A stretch of 64,000 nucleotides of DNA from G963664935 sp963664935 (GTDB lineage Bacteria > Pseudomonadota > Gammaproteobacteria > Methylococcales > G963664935): NCBI GenBank assembly GCA_963664935.2, contig CAXXSE010000007.1:1550001-1614000 (forward strand). The letters run 5' to 3'. Positions 17,216-25,711 of the stretch are shown here, piece by piece (within the stretch, counting starts at the first letter, position 1; the number at the start of each line of letters is the position of its first letter). The position numbers and the translations under genes were made by a program. The notes beneath the pieces are model-generated. The model did not search any database and had not been told where the DNA came from. It saw only the letters and a list, made by a program, of their open reading frames with translations.

Positions 17216-17575
17216 GGGGTTTAAGTCTGTATCCGTGACTTCACGACCGCGGAAGGCACAAGTCATTGATCTTCCTGAAAACCAATAGCTAGGAGGCTGT
17301 CCGAGAATAGAAAGCCTACTGCGGAAAAGCGGATTTTGGCCCATTTTCCCGATAAAATTGATGAAATACATCCCTATATTTCACACCTGCGGGCCGCTTT
17401 CAGCGGTCCAAACCCACTCCAGGCGGATTTGTCGTTAAATACAGCAAGTATTCGCCTCATTTAATCGGAAAAATGGACTCAAAATCGCTTTCCCTTGCTA
17501 CGACTTCTATTCTCGGACAGCCTCCTAGCACACTGCTATCCGCATGGAAGTCACGGATTCAAGTTAGAATGTATC
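17216..17575. repeat. Family A miniature element, copy A3, interrupted by element E1
   Basis: The left end TTTAAGTCTGTATCCGTGACTTCACGACCGC and the right end GCTATCCGCATGGAAGTCACGGATTCAAG are the two ends of family A. The middle is replaced by the 240-bp E1 element at 17289-17528. A nested insertion: A first, then E1 into it. Confidence 0.8.
17289..17528. mobile_element. Element E1: 240-bp MITE with 23-bp inverted ends, CTAG target
   Basis: The ends TAGGAGGCTGTCCGAGAATA(GAA) are perfect inverted repeats over 23 bp, and CTAG is present at both boundaries (17289-17292 and 17525-17528), compatible with a 4-bp CTAG duplication as in IS5-type elements. No ORF inside. It is the only complete copy; solo or truncated ends occur at 18422, 28503, 54827, 55853 and 60670. 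Confidence 0.85.
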
Positions 17576-17626
17576 GGATTATCATGCGGAATTCCACTAT
17601 GAATGCGGTAAACACGGCCATAACCC

Positions 17627-18064
17627 ATGAACGATAAGACGAAGAAAATGCCCCCGCCCGGTTTTCTCCGAAGAATGGGGGCGATTCTTTACGATGGGAT
17701 TTTGTTGTGCAGTGTTTTCTTTTTAACAACGGCATTGCTATTGCCATTGAATGATGGAAAGGCTTTTAATTCCGGACAATGGTTTTATCCTTTGTACTTG
17801 CTATGGGTCAGCTTCATGTTTTTTAGTTGGTTTTGGACCCATGGAGGGCAAACCCTGGGAATGCGTGCTTGGAAAATCCGTTTGTGCACCCTGGATCACC
17901 AAGCTCTTGGTTGGCGCCATGCTCTGGTTAGGTTTGTAGGGGCAATGTTTTCTTGGGGTGCTGGCGGGTTGGGGTTTTTGTGGGTTTTGTTCAATGAAAA
18001 GAAACTCAGCTGGCACGATTTGATATCGAAGACCCAAATTCATTGGGATGAAAGGGAATCTTGA
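17627..18064 (+). CDS. RDD family membrane protein
   Basis: 145 residues. The RDD signature is at residues 13-25 (GFLRRMGAILYDG, an Arg and an Asp in the first helix), followed by three membrane segments (LLCSVFFLTTALLLPL, FYPLYLLWVSFMFFSWFW and FVGAMFSWGAGGLGFLWVLF) and the conserved TLGMRAWKIRL between helices. RDD proteins are small inner-membrane proteins of uncertain, probably transport, function. The gene stands alone between the nested repeat and IS66 debris and shows no lesion. Confidence 0.88.
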   Translation: MNDKTKKMPPPGFLRRMGAILYDGILLCSVFFLTTALLLPLNDGKAFNSGQWFYPLYLLWVSFMFFSWFWTHGGQTLGMRAWKIRLCTLDHQALGWRHALVRFVGAMFSWGAGGLGFLWVLFNEKKLSWHDLISKTQIHWDERES

Positions 18065-18167
18065 AACGAGGCAGTGATGAAGTGGGCGGCATTGGAATAT
18101 CCAATGCCTTCAAGTTGTGAAAAAATATTAACCATCGGGATCACCCATAGATGGTTAATCAACAATC

Positions 18168-18410
18168 ATGCAACTGAGTCGATACGACCTTCAACAGCTT
18201 AATGCCAGCACTATTGATTCGCTGTCATGGAATGAAGGGAAGGCGTTGATTTTGAAATTGGTTGCCGATCTTATCGAGGCGTATGATCGTCAGAATCAGA
18301 ACTCACGGAACACAGTTCACGGCCACCCAGCAGTGAAACGCCGTAGCAGACGTCAGCAGAAACCGATAACTCGGAGAATAAGCACAAGCCTCAGTTTGTC
18401 AGGATACTGA
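18168..18410 (+). pseudogene. IS66 family transposase, N-terminal fragment
   Basis: About the first 45 residues (LSRYDLQQLNASTIDSLSWN...LILKLVADLIEAYDRQNQNSRN) match the N-terminus of IS66-type transposases, which continue with a proline/serine-rich tract. After ~50 residues the match is lost and truncated element E2 begins at 18422. Its C-terminal counterpart lies at 18485-18622. Confidence 0.6.
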
Positions 18411-18421
18411 CGAAGGCGAGC

Positions 18422-18484
18422 CTAGGAGGCTGTCCGAGAATAGAGAGCCTACCGCGGAAAAGCTGGATTTGGCTTGATTTTCCC
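18422..18484 (+). mobile_element. Element E2, left end only
   Basis: 63 bp identical or nearly so to the left 63 bp of E1 (CTAGGAGGCTGTCCGAGAAT onward), then an abrupt switch to IS66 sequence. The right end is missing, so a deletion ran from inside E2 into the IS66 transposase gene. Confidence 0.8.
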
Positions 18485-18622
18485 ATTATTTTCACTGTTG
18501 GCCAGCGTGATCGAAACCTGTCGCAAACGCAACATTACGCCATGGCCTTATCTTGCACAGGTCATCACTGAACGCCGCAAAGGCAATATGGCGCCACCGA
18601 TTGTTTCTCCCGCTGCTGCTTG
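18485..18622 (+). pseudogene. IS66 family transposase, C-terminal fragment
   Basis: In the frame ending TGA 18622 the sequence reads ASVIETCRKRNITPWPYL followed by AQVITERRKGNMAPP, the typical end of IS66 transposases. The catalytic core is absent. Together with the fragment at 18168 it marks a former IS66 copy collapsed by deletion. Confidence 0.75.
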
Positions 18623-18745
18623 ATAATGCTTTAAAAAAATAGCAGGGGGCTAAACGGTTACCCCACTACAGCGTCCAAATGCCTAGAGCTGTGTAGCACA
18701 TTTGTGTTACACTTTATCAGCAAGCAATTGAGAGAGTATAAAATC

Positions 18746-18988
18746 ATGGCTACAACAAATTCATCTACTGTAAGATGTCGAATTAATCCTGAGGTCAAAG
18801 GGCAGGCTGAAAAAGTACTGGCTTCAATAGGGATGTCAACATCAGGTGCAATGCGTTTATTTTTAAGGCAAGTTGCTATTCGAGGGGAATTTCCTCTTGA
18901 ATTAAAAGTTCCTAATCAAAAAACAATTAATGCTTTTGAGGAAAAAACCCTTGAGTCAGTGAGTATTCAGGAACTTCTGGATATGTGA
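18746..18988 (+). CDS. dinJ: DinJ/RelB family antitoxin
   Basis: 80 residues from ATG 18746 (MATTNSSTVRCRINPEVKGQ); the frame is open 14 codons upstream, but that part lacks similarity. Residues 8-55 are the ribbon-helix-helix of RelB/DinJ antitoxins: VRCRINPEVKGQAEKVLASIGMSTSGAMRLFLRQVAI. The C-terminal tail wraps the toxin. It ends one base before the yafQ GTG, a co-translated pair. It should bind YafQ and repress its own promoter. Confidence 0.9.
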   Translation: MATTNSSTVRCRINPEVKGQAEKVLASIGMSTSGAMRLFLRQVAIRGEFPLELKVPNQKTINAFEEKTLESVSIQELLDM

Positions 18989-18989
18989 T

Positions 18990-19259
18990 GTGAGAGAAAT
19001 ACTAATCACAAATCGTTTCAAGAAAGACCTGAGAATAGCAAAAAAGAACCCAAGGCATACCGATAGACTATTATCCGCCATCGAAGCATTGGCGACTCAC
19101 AGCGGTTTACCAGAAGAATATCTTCCTCACTGCTTATCAGGAAACTGGAAACCAAAATGGGAATGCCACATCCAACCAAATTTTTTATTAATCTATGAAA
19201 TAACGGAAGATGTGTTACGTCTTGAAAGATGCGGTAGTCATTCTGATTTGTTTGAGTAA
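18990..19259 (+). CDS. yafQ: YafQ-type mRNA interferase toxin
   Basis: 89 residues of the RelE superfamily, YafQ branch: FKKDLRIAKKNPRHTDRL, LPHCLSGNWKPKWECHIQPNFLLIYEI and the C-terminal LERCGSHSDLF with the conserved His near the end. YafQ cleaves ribosome-bound mRNA at AAA codons in Escherichia coli. It starts with GTG one base after the antitoxin stop. Length and motifs are complete, so the module looks functional. Confidence 0.92.
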   Translation: MREILITNRFKKDLRIAKKNPRHTDRLLSAIEALATHSGLPEEYLPHCLSGNWKPKWECHIQPNFLLIYEITEDVLRLERCGSHSDLFE

Positions 19260-19617
19260 TTGCTGATCTAAAAAAATAGGTACGGTACTATAGAGAATAG
19301 AGGGGGCGCTACGCGCATTTAATTTAATCGATCAAACGGCGCACGTCTGGCGGTTAAGGAAGAAACATTCCCCCCAAGTTCGACACCTAAAAAAAATGCT
19401 GATACTGATACGCCCGGCGGGGTATTGATACGGGCAGGCTTGTCTAATAGGTAACCCTTGGGTTGTAGGTTTGAAAATATCGATAACGCCAAGACAACTC
19501 GTCTTTACCGAGTTGATTTTTAGTTCTAAAAATTAGGAGGAAACACCGGGTTTGTTTTTCTTGTGTTCACTGGAGCGCAAGACTTGACGCCTTTTTTATT
19601 CTTTATCCCCATCGAAT
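19260..19617. other. Intergenic region with a decayed family A end
   Basis: No gene. At about 19606-19628 the sequence ATCGAATTCACGGATTCAG resembles the outer end of family A, with no second end nearby. Nothing else recognised. Confidence 0.5.
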
Positions 19618-20169
19618 TCACGGATTCAGTCCAATCTTTTGCCTATTTAACTCACAATACACCTGAATCCCAGCCCTTATAGACGGAAACGCTATATCAG
19701 CCGAATTAAGATCTTCCAAACTGACCAGCTTATAAGCATCAATTTCTTTCTTGTCGATATTAATTTCCGCTATCGAATCTTGGTAAGACACGAAGATGCT
19801 ATCAAGCGTTCGGTATTCGATATTCTTGTATAGATAGGTATTGGGCGCCGAACATAAATAAGCTAAATTTGCGAGTTCAATATTGAGTTCCTCCTTGACT
19901 TCTCGCTTTGCGGCCTCTTCATAATTCTCGTCTTTGTCAACAAAACCGCCTGGTAGATCCAGCAAATTCTTTCCGGGGTTCTTAGCCCTAACCGTCATCA
20001 CGATTTTTTCGTTGTACACAATGATTACGCCGACAGCCGCCGCCACGTTTTTGTAAATGATGAATTGATAAGCGCTGGATTCACATTGGTATTCCTTGTA
20101 ACTCTTTTTTATAAAACTCCCGTTCCCACATTTGGGGCAAAACAACGGATCGTTTTTTAAATTCCGCAT
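19618..20169 (-). CDS. Nudix hydrolase with N-terminal zinc ribbon
   Basis: 183 residues. CPKCGNGSF and the following Cys (YQCESS) form an N-terminal zinc-ribbon-like element, as in NudC-type and related Nudix proteins. The Nudix box runs from GGFVDKDENYEEA to REVKEEL near residues 75-96 with all catalytic Glu residues. These enzymes hydrolyse nucleoside diphosphates linked to another group; the substrate cannot be read from sequence. The gene lies 22 bp downstream of bioD on the same strand and may be read with the biotin operon. Confidence 0.9.
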   Translation of the reverse strand: MRNLKNDPLFCPKCGNGSFIKKSYKEYQCESSAYQFIIYKNVAAAVGVIIVYNEKIVMTVRAKNPGKNLLDLPGGFVDKDENYEEAAKREVKEELNIELANLAYLCSAPNTYLYKNIEYRTLDSIFVSYQDSIAEINIDKKEIDAYKLVSLEDLNSADIAFPSIRAGIQVYCELNRQKIGLNP

Positions 20170-20191
20170 ATTAGAGGCTGTCTAAATTTGT

Positions 20192-20884
20192 TCATCCGGC
20201 CTGTTCGAAAACCGAACTATTCATGTGCTTCACTAGCATATCGGGACAAAATTCAGGATCGTATGGCAAGCTCCCAAGCATGGGCGCGTCGATTTTTTGT
20301 TGGAGGGTTTGAATATTTTCTTCGATGAAAGCAAAATCCGGATCGATTCGATTCCCTATCCAACCGGCACAAATCAAACCTGTCCGAATGATCGCTTTGT
20401 AGCTAAGAATTGCATGATTCAAGCACCCCAACCTCAAACCAACTACCAATATGACGGGAAACCCAAAGGCCAAAGCGAGTTCCGCAACCGTCTGTTCTGA
20501 GTTCAGAGGTACTTCCCAACCGCCCACACCTTCGATTAGTACGATATCCGACTGGTTCTGAAGTTGCTGGAAAGCGTCTAAAATTTTTTCGAAACGCACC
20601 GTTACCCCCACCTGCCGCGACGCAATATGAGGCGATGCGGGAAGTTCGAATGCATAGGGGTTGACGATGCGATAGGGTATGTCAAAAGAAGCATGTTGAG
20701 CTATTAAAGAAGCATCGTCATTTATCAACTCCCCATCCTCCATGCAACATCCTGAAGCAACCGGTTTCATTCCGGAAACCTTGAAACCCCGTTTTTTTAA
20801 AACTTCCATCACAACCACGGTAGACCTGGTTTTACCAACCCCTGTATCGGTCCCGGTAACAAAAAAACCACGTTTTCCCGACAT
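20192..20884 (-). CDS. bioD: Dethiobiotin synthetase
   Basis: 230 residues. The P-loop GTDTGVGKT at residues 11-19, KPVASG near 41-46 and VIEGVGG-type motif (LIEGVGGWEVPL) near 116 are the BioD signatures. It forms the ureido ring of dethiobiotin from 7,8-diaminopelargonate, CO2 and ATP in the cytoplasm. It is the last gene of the bioB-F-H-C-D operon, 2 bp after the bioC stop. Length is normal. Confidence 0.95.
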   Translation of the reverse strand: MSGKRGFFVTGTDTGVGKTRSTVVVMEVLKKRGFKVSGMKPVASGCCMEDGELINDDASLIAQHASFDIPYRIVNPYAFELPASPHIASRQVGVTVRFEKILDAFQQLQNQSDIVLIEGVGGWEVPLNSEQTVAELALAFGFPVILVVGLRLGCLNHAILSYKAIIRTGLICAGWIGNRIDPDFAFIEENIQTLQQKIDAPMLGSLPYDPEFCPDMLVKHMNSSVFEQAG

Positions 20885-20886
20885 GG

Positions 20887-21714
20887 TTACGCCACATTGT
20901 GAATTTGGGCAATCCTCTCCGGTACCGCACTCCTTTTACGCGCGGTCCCAAACAACACTTCATAGGTTGCATGGATTTCATTAGTTGGCATCGCAGCCTC
21001 ATAAGCGGCAACCATACGATTAAATCGGCCTTTTCCTATTAATCCTCGACGACGTCCGAGAGTAACATTATGGGCGCCGATTCCTTTAAGTTCCCGCATC
21101 AGATCTAAAACACTGGGATACTGAACCCAATGTATTTGGGAATCCACAACGGATTCAACCAATCCGGCATCCAACATGAGTTGTTTTAAAGGGTCCGATT
21201 TATGGAAATGATTAACATGACTGAATTCGTCGACTCGACTCCAAGCATCACGCAATTCGTTCAGCGTTCGATCACCGAACAGGCTGAATAAAAGCACACC
21301 ACCGGGTTTGAGAATTCTCCGGAAACCTGAAAATACCCCTTCAAGATTAGGGCACCACTGTAGCACCAGGTTGGAAACGATCAAATCCACACTATTGCCG
21401 CGAAGTGGTAATGCTTCGGCGTCACCGCAAATAAAATTCACCCTAGTCTTCACGTGGCAACGTGTCTGCCGCAGCATACCCATCGCAATATCCAGACCGA
21501 TAAATCGCGCATTCAAATGGCTTTTCGCCAGCTCGCCGATACAAAATCCCGTTCCACACCCAACATCGAGAATCGTTAATGAATCTTTACTCTTCGGCGG
21601 CAATAACCCAAGTAATTCATGTCCGATTTTCTTCTGTAGCGAAACAATCCCATCGTAATCCAAGGCAGCATTATCGAAAGCATGGCGCAACCACTTTTTA
21701 TCCAACTGGGTCAT
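20887..21714 (-). CDS. bioC: Malonyl-ACP O-methyltransferase
   Basis: 275 residues. SAM-binding motif I is ILDVGCGTGFCIGEL (residues 48-62), with SNLVLQWC and RILKPGGVLLFSLFG further on, the BioC pattern. It methylates the malonyl thioester so that fatty-acid synthesis can build the pimelate chain. Its ATG overlaps the bioH stop by 4 bp. A little longer than the E. coli protein (251), which is usual in methylotrophs and pseudomonads. Confidence 0.93.
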   Translation of the reverse strand: MTQLDKKWLRHAFDNAALDYDGIVSLQKKIGHELLGLLPPKSKDSLTILDVGCGTGFCIGELAKSHLNARFIGLDIAMGMLRQTRCHVKTRVNFICGDAEALPLRGNSVDLIVSNLVLQWCPNLEGVFSGFRRILKPGGVLLFSLFGDRTLNELRDAWSRVDEFSHVNHFHKSDPLKQLMLDAGLVESVVDSQIHWVQYPSVLDLMRELKGIGAHNVTLGRRRGLIGKGRFNRMVAAYEAAMPTNEIHATYEVLFGTARKRSAVPERIAQIHNVA

Positions 21715-22463
21715 ACACGGTACGCCTTCAAAAAGGCCTTAACGACCGAAGCAGTCTCTTCGGTATGGGTGTAAAACGGCAAATGTCCGGCACCTTTAAC
21801 AACGTGCAAGCGAGCCTTAGGGCAAAGCGCTTTCATGGCTTCACCGGCGGCAACCGGAACCAAAGTATCCAATTCACCGTATAACAGCAATGTCGGACAT
21901 TGCAGGTTCTTCAGGGCTCGCCTTGAATCCGCATGCTCCAGGATATCCAAACCGCCGAGCAGCGCACTTTCAATAGGTGAACTCCGGCTATCCAAACGTT
22001 CGCGTAACTCTTTCAGTTGATGTTTCGTTGCCGGGGAACCTTGGGCCTGGAGGGACAGGAACCGCAACACCGCGCCACGATTGTCCTCGATCAAGTTCGC
22101 CCCAAACCGCCTCAACAATGACAATTCCATCCCCGACGGCCATTCATCGTCGGCCACGAACTTGGCATTGCCGGCAAGCAACGCGATACCTTCCACCCGC
22201 TCAGGGAAATATCTGGCCAGATGCATAACGATAGTTGCGCCCAACGACCACCCGATCCAACTCGCTTTCTCCGGGGCCGCACCAAGCAAAACTTCGGAAA
22301 TAGACCGAAGGTTAAACTCTTCCACCATCGGAGCGTGACCGTGTCCAGGTAAATCGAGGCAGGTTACCCGATGGCTTTCTCCAAGCGTGTCTACGAATGG
22401 CCCCCACATACCGGAATGCATACTCCACCCATGAACCAGGACAACATTTGACATGCTGCTCAT
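21711..22463 (-). CDS. bioH: Pimeloyl-ACP methyl ester esterase
   Basis: 250 residues, alpha/beta hydrolase. Nucleophile elbow GWSLGA (Ser about 73), Asp in GELDTLVP (~203) and His in KGAGHLPF (~231) complete the triad; HGWSMHSGMWGP supplies the oxyanion hole. BioH removes the methyl group from pimeloyl-ACP, ending chain elongation. ATG overlaps the bioF stop; a second ATG three codons later (MSNVVLVHGW) is an alternative start. Confidence 0.93.
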   Translation of the reverse strand: MSSMSNVVLVHGWSMHSGMWGPFVDTLGESHRVTCLDLPGHGHAPMVEEFNLRSISEVLLGAAPEKASWIGWSLGATIVMHLARYFPERVEGIALLAGNAKFVADDEWPSGMELSLLRRFGANLIEDNRGAVLRFLSLQAQGSPATKHQLKELRERLDSRSSPIESALLGGLDILEHADSRRALKNLQCPTLLLYGELDTLVPVAAGEAMKALCPKARLHVVKGAGHLPFYTHTEETASVVKAFLKAYRV

Positions 22464-23635
22464 GAACCACCGCTATCCTTATTCTGAATTTCCGCCAATG
22501 CTTCCAACAATAAATCAACCTGCCCTTCCTCATGAAGCGCTGAAAAGGTAATTCTAAGCCGTGCGCTACCTTCTGGAACCGTCGGTGGCCGAATGGCGCT
22601 AATTAGAAACCCCAACGAGTGCAATTGATCACTGAATCGTAGCGCTTGTTCGCTACCACCAACCAACAACGGCTGAATGGGCGTCACCGAATCCATAAGC
22701 GGCAAACCTAACTGCTTGGCGCCTTTGACGAATCGATGCACGAGGCTTCCAAGTTTTTGGCGCCGCCACGCTTCCGATTCGGACACCCGCAAACTGGCCC
22801 GGGTCGCTTCGGCAATAGCGGGCGGGATCGCGGTCGTATAGATATACGTACGCGCACGCTGAATAATCGTTTCTATCAAGACTTCGCTACCGGCGACAAA
22901 GGCTCCAAAAGTACCCAATGCCTTTCCAAGGGTCCCGACCAGCACCGGTACATCGCTCGGCTCCAATCGAAAATGTTCGAGCGTTCCTTTTCCACTCTGA
23001 CCCAGTACACCCAAGCCATGGGCATCGTCCACCATTAACCATGCGCCAGCGGATCTGGATACCGTCGCCAAATCGGGCAAGGGCGCCAGATCGCCGTCCA
23101 TGCTAAAAACACCGTCACTCACAACCAGGGTTTTATTACCCTGACGTCGAGAAAGATTTTGGGCCAAAGCGTCAACATCCGCGTGTTGAAAACGTTGAAA
23201 CTTTGCGCCTGATATTATTCCACCGTCCAATAGCGATGCATGATTCAGACGATCTTCAAAAACCCGGTCACCGCGCCCTACCAGAGCGGAAATAACACCC
23301 AGGTTCGCCATGTATCCGGACGAAAACAGAAGAGCCTTTTCACGACCTGTAAATTGGGCCAGATCTTCCTCCAATGCATGGTGAGCTTCCCCATGGCCAC
23401 ACACTAAATGGGCTGATCCGCTGCCTGCGCCCCATTTGTCTACACCTTTTTTCAGTGCTGCAATTACTTCCGGGTGATTCGCCAAACCCAGATAGTCGTT
23501 ACTGCAAAAATTGAGCAATTTACGACCATTACAGGTTACCGATACACCTTGAGGCGATTGCAAAATGTTACGTCGTCGATATAGTTTTTTTTCTTTGAGT
23601 CCCCGAAGTTGACTTTCCAGCAGTACGCTATCCAC
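22460..23635 (-). CDS. bioF: 8-amino-7-oxononanoate synthase
   Basis: 391 residues, PLP-dependent alpha-oxoamine synthase. The PLP lysine is K238 in VGTLGKALG; VDDAHGLGVLG binds the cofactor and GSGSAHLVCG lies near the N-terminus. It condenses pimeloyl-ACP with alanine to give KAPA. Follows bioB after 60 bp and overlaps bioH by 4 bp. Full length. Confidence 0.96.
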   Translation of the reverse strand: MDSVLLESQLRGLKEKKLYRRRNILQSPQGVSVTCNGRKLLNFCSNDYLGLANHPEVIAALKKGVDKWGAGSGSAHLVCGHGEAHHALEEDLAQFTGREKALLFSSGYMANLGVISALVGRGDRVFEDRLNHASLLDGGIISGAKFQRFQHADVDALAQNLSRRQGNKTLVVSDGVFSMDGDLAPLPDLATVSRSAGAWLMVDDAHGLGVLGQSGKGTLEHFRLEPSDVPVLVGTLGKALGTFGAFVAGSEVLIETIIQRARTYIYTTAIPPAIAEATRASLRVSESEAWRRQKLGSLVHRFVKGAKQLGLPLMDSVTPIQPLLVGGSEQALRFSDQLHSLGFLISAIRPPTVPEGSARLRITFSALHEEGQVDLLLEALAEIQNKDSGGS

Positions 23636-23695
23636 CGTTAATCTTTGCGTTCCACTTTAAATACTAAGGTCCATTTTGATCTTCGATACTTACGT

Positions 23696-24700
23696 CTACT
23701 GGTTCAAACCGGACGGATACATTCCCAAACGATCAAATAAACGTAAGTCCTTTTCCGCGACGGGATTATCCGTCGTCAATAATTTTTCTCCATAAAAAAT
23801 CGAATTCGCGCCCGCCAGGAAACACAATGCCTGTATCCCATCGCTCATACTGTTGCGCCCCGCAGAAAGCCTTACCCTTGATTTAGGCATCAATATCCGG
23901 GCTGCCGCGATTATTCGAACAAAAATAATAGGATCCAAGGGCTCAATGCCATTTAAAGGTGTTCCCTCCACTTGCACCAGCATATTGATGGGGACACTTT
24001 CCGGATGACTCGGCAAATTTGCGAGCTCAACCAATAATTTTGCCCGGTCTTGACCGCTTTCCCCCATACCGACAATGCCACCGCTACACACTTTCATTCC
24101 GGCATCGCGTACCCGTTTAAGTGTATCCATGCGGTCTTGATAGGTACGGGTTGTAATGATTTCGGAATAGTAGGCTTCGGACGTGTCCAAATTGTGATTG
24201 TAATAATCCAAGCCCGCATCTTTAAGGCGTTGGGTTTGGCCATCGGTCAACATCCCTAAGGTCACGCAGGTTTCCAGTCCCAGAGCCGCGACCCCTTCGA
24301 TCATTTTAGCCACTAGGTCAAGATCCCCATCCTTTGGGCCACGCCAGGCGGCGCCCATGCAAAAGCGGGAGGCGCCCTGCTGTTTTGCTTTTTTTGCCGC
24401 GTCCAACACTTTTGAAATGGGCATTAAGGATTCCGTTTCCAGCCCGGTGTCGTACCGAGCACTTTGAGGGCAATACTTACAATCCTCGGAACATGCCCCG
24501 GTTTTTATACTTAAAAGAGTGCTAACTTGAACCTCGTTAGGATCAAAATATCGACGATGAACTGTCTGAGCACGAAAAACAAGATCGTTGAAGGGCAACG
24601 CGAACAAGGTTTCGACTTCTTCAATCCGCCAGTTGTGACGAATTTCTAAAATTGATTCAGCCGGCTCGGCACGAAAATCTATAATGGGCTGTACGGGCAT
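23696..24700 (-). CDS. bioB: Biotin synthase
   Basis: 334 residues, radical SAM enzyme. CSEDCKYC (C70, C74, C77) binds the SAM 4Fe-4S cluster; YYNHNLDTS, GGIVGMGE and RLSAGRNSM (Arg ligand of the 2Fe-2S cluster) are all present. It inserts sulfur into dethiobiotin. First gene of the operon, divergent from comF with 61 bp between them, so the operon promoter lies in 24701-24761. bioA is not in the cluster. Confidence 0.97.
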   Translation of the reverse strand: MPVQPIIDFRAEPAESILEIRHNWRIEEVETLFALPFNDLVFRAQTVHRRYFDPNEVQVSTLLSIKTGACSEDCKYCPQSARYDTGLETESLMPISKVLDAAKKAKQQGASRFCMGAAWRGPKDGDLDLVAKMIEGVAALGLETCVTLGMLTDGQTQRLKDAGLDYYNHNLDTSEAYYSEIITTRTYQDRMDTLKRVRDAGMKVCSGGIVGMGESGQDRAKLLVELANLPSHPESVPINMLVQVEGTPLNGIEPLDPIIFVRIIAAARILMPKSRVRLSAGRNSMSDGIQALCFLAGANSIFYGEKLLTTDNPVAEKDLRLFDRLGMYPSGLNQ

Positions 24701-24761
24701 AGGGGTATCCTTTTATCCAAAGTGCAACACGCAAACTTGTCAACTTTTATAATTCTAATTT

Positions 24762-25457
24762 GTGAACAACTGGATCAATATTATACAACATTTGATTTAT
24801 CCGCCTACCTGCCTGTTATGCGAAGCGCCAGGATGTGGTAACTGGGATTTGTGCCGGGGTTTCTTTGAATCGCTTCCGGTGAATTCCCATGCCTGTTCCG
24901 TATGCGGGATACCGCTTCAGGGCATCACTAACCCACTCACGTGCGGCAACTGTTTGACAAAACCACCGGCTTTCGATACTTCCCAATCATTGTTTATCTA
25001 TGACGCTCCAACCCGGTATTTGATCCGTCAACTCAAATACCACAACAATCTCGCCTGTGCCCGACTGATGGGAGAAATAATGGCGGATAAACTTGCCGCG
25101 CTGGACCCCAAACCCGAGCTTCTGATTCCCGTACCTTTGCACAAGCACCGCTATCGCCAGCGGCAATTCAACCAGGCCACTGAAATCGCCAGACCGATTT
25201 CACAGCAACTCGGGATACCCTTAAACCTGAATGCGTGCGTTCGTGTTCGAGACACAAAACCTCAGTTCGATCTTCCGGCCAAACAACGGAAAAAAAACCT
25301 AAGAAAAGCATTCGCGATGAAAAACGCGATCCACGCCGATCACGTCGCAATTATCGACGACGTCGTTACCACCGGAAATACCGTTAATGAATTCGCTAAA
25401 CTTGTGCGTCGGTCAGGTGTGGGAAAGATCGATATCTGGTCATTTGCCCGGGCTTGA
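24762..25457 (+). CDS. comF: ComF family phosphoribosyltransferase-like protein
   Basis: 231 residues from GTG 24762. Four Cys pairs at the N-terminus (CLLCEAPGC, CSVCG, CGNC) form a zinc ribbon, and the phosphoribosyltransferase motif VAIIDDVVTTGNT lies near residue 200. ComF/GntX proteins act in DNA uptake or use in naturally competent bacteria; their chemistry is unknown. Its place next to bioB, in the opposite direction, is common in gammaproteobacteria. Confidence 0.92.
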   Translation: MNNWINIIQHLIYPPTCLLCEAPGCGNWDLCRGFFESLPVNSHACSVCGIPLQGITNPLTCGNCLTKPPAFDTSQSLFIYDAPTRYLIRQLKYHNNLACARLMGEIMADKLAALDPKPELLIPVPLHKHRYRQRQFNQATEIARPISQQLGIPLNLNACVRVRDTKPQFDLPAKQRKKNLRKAFAMKNAIHADHVAIIDDVVTTGNTVNEFAKLVRRSGVGKIDIWSFARA

Positions 25458-25711
25458 GAACAAGTGTTTGCAGCTAAAGATATTAAGATGATTAGTTGCA
25501 AAAATATCGGGATCCGGATTACCACAAAACAATAGCTTACAGGTGATATGTTGTGTAATTTAAATACCAACAATCTATAGTGCTTGATTTTATTAGAATC
25601 ACGGTGTTGCATTCCCCCTTGATGTAGCGTTAAAATCCATTCGTTTCAGGATTTAAGGTGGCCGCTGAAATAATGCAATTTCAGCAAGACAACAAAACAG
25701 GAAGGAAGCTC

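Noticed and set aside
17063..17371. ORF of 102 codons reading through element A3 into the DUF1538 gene
   Set aside because: Wrong frame relative to DUF1538 and made of repeat sequence; not a gene.
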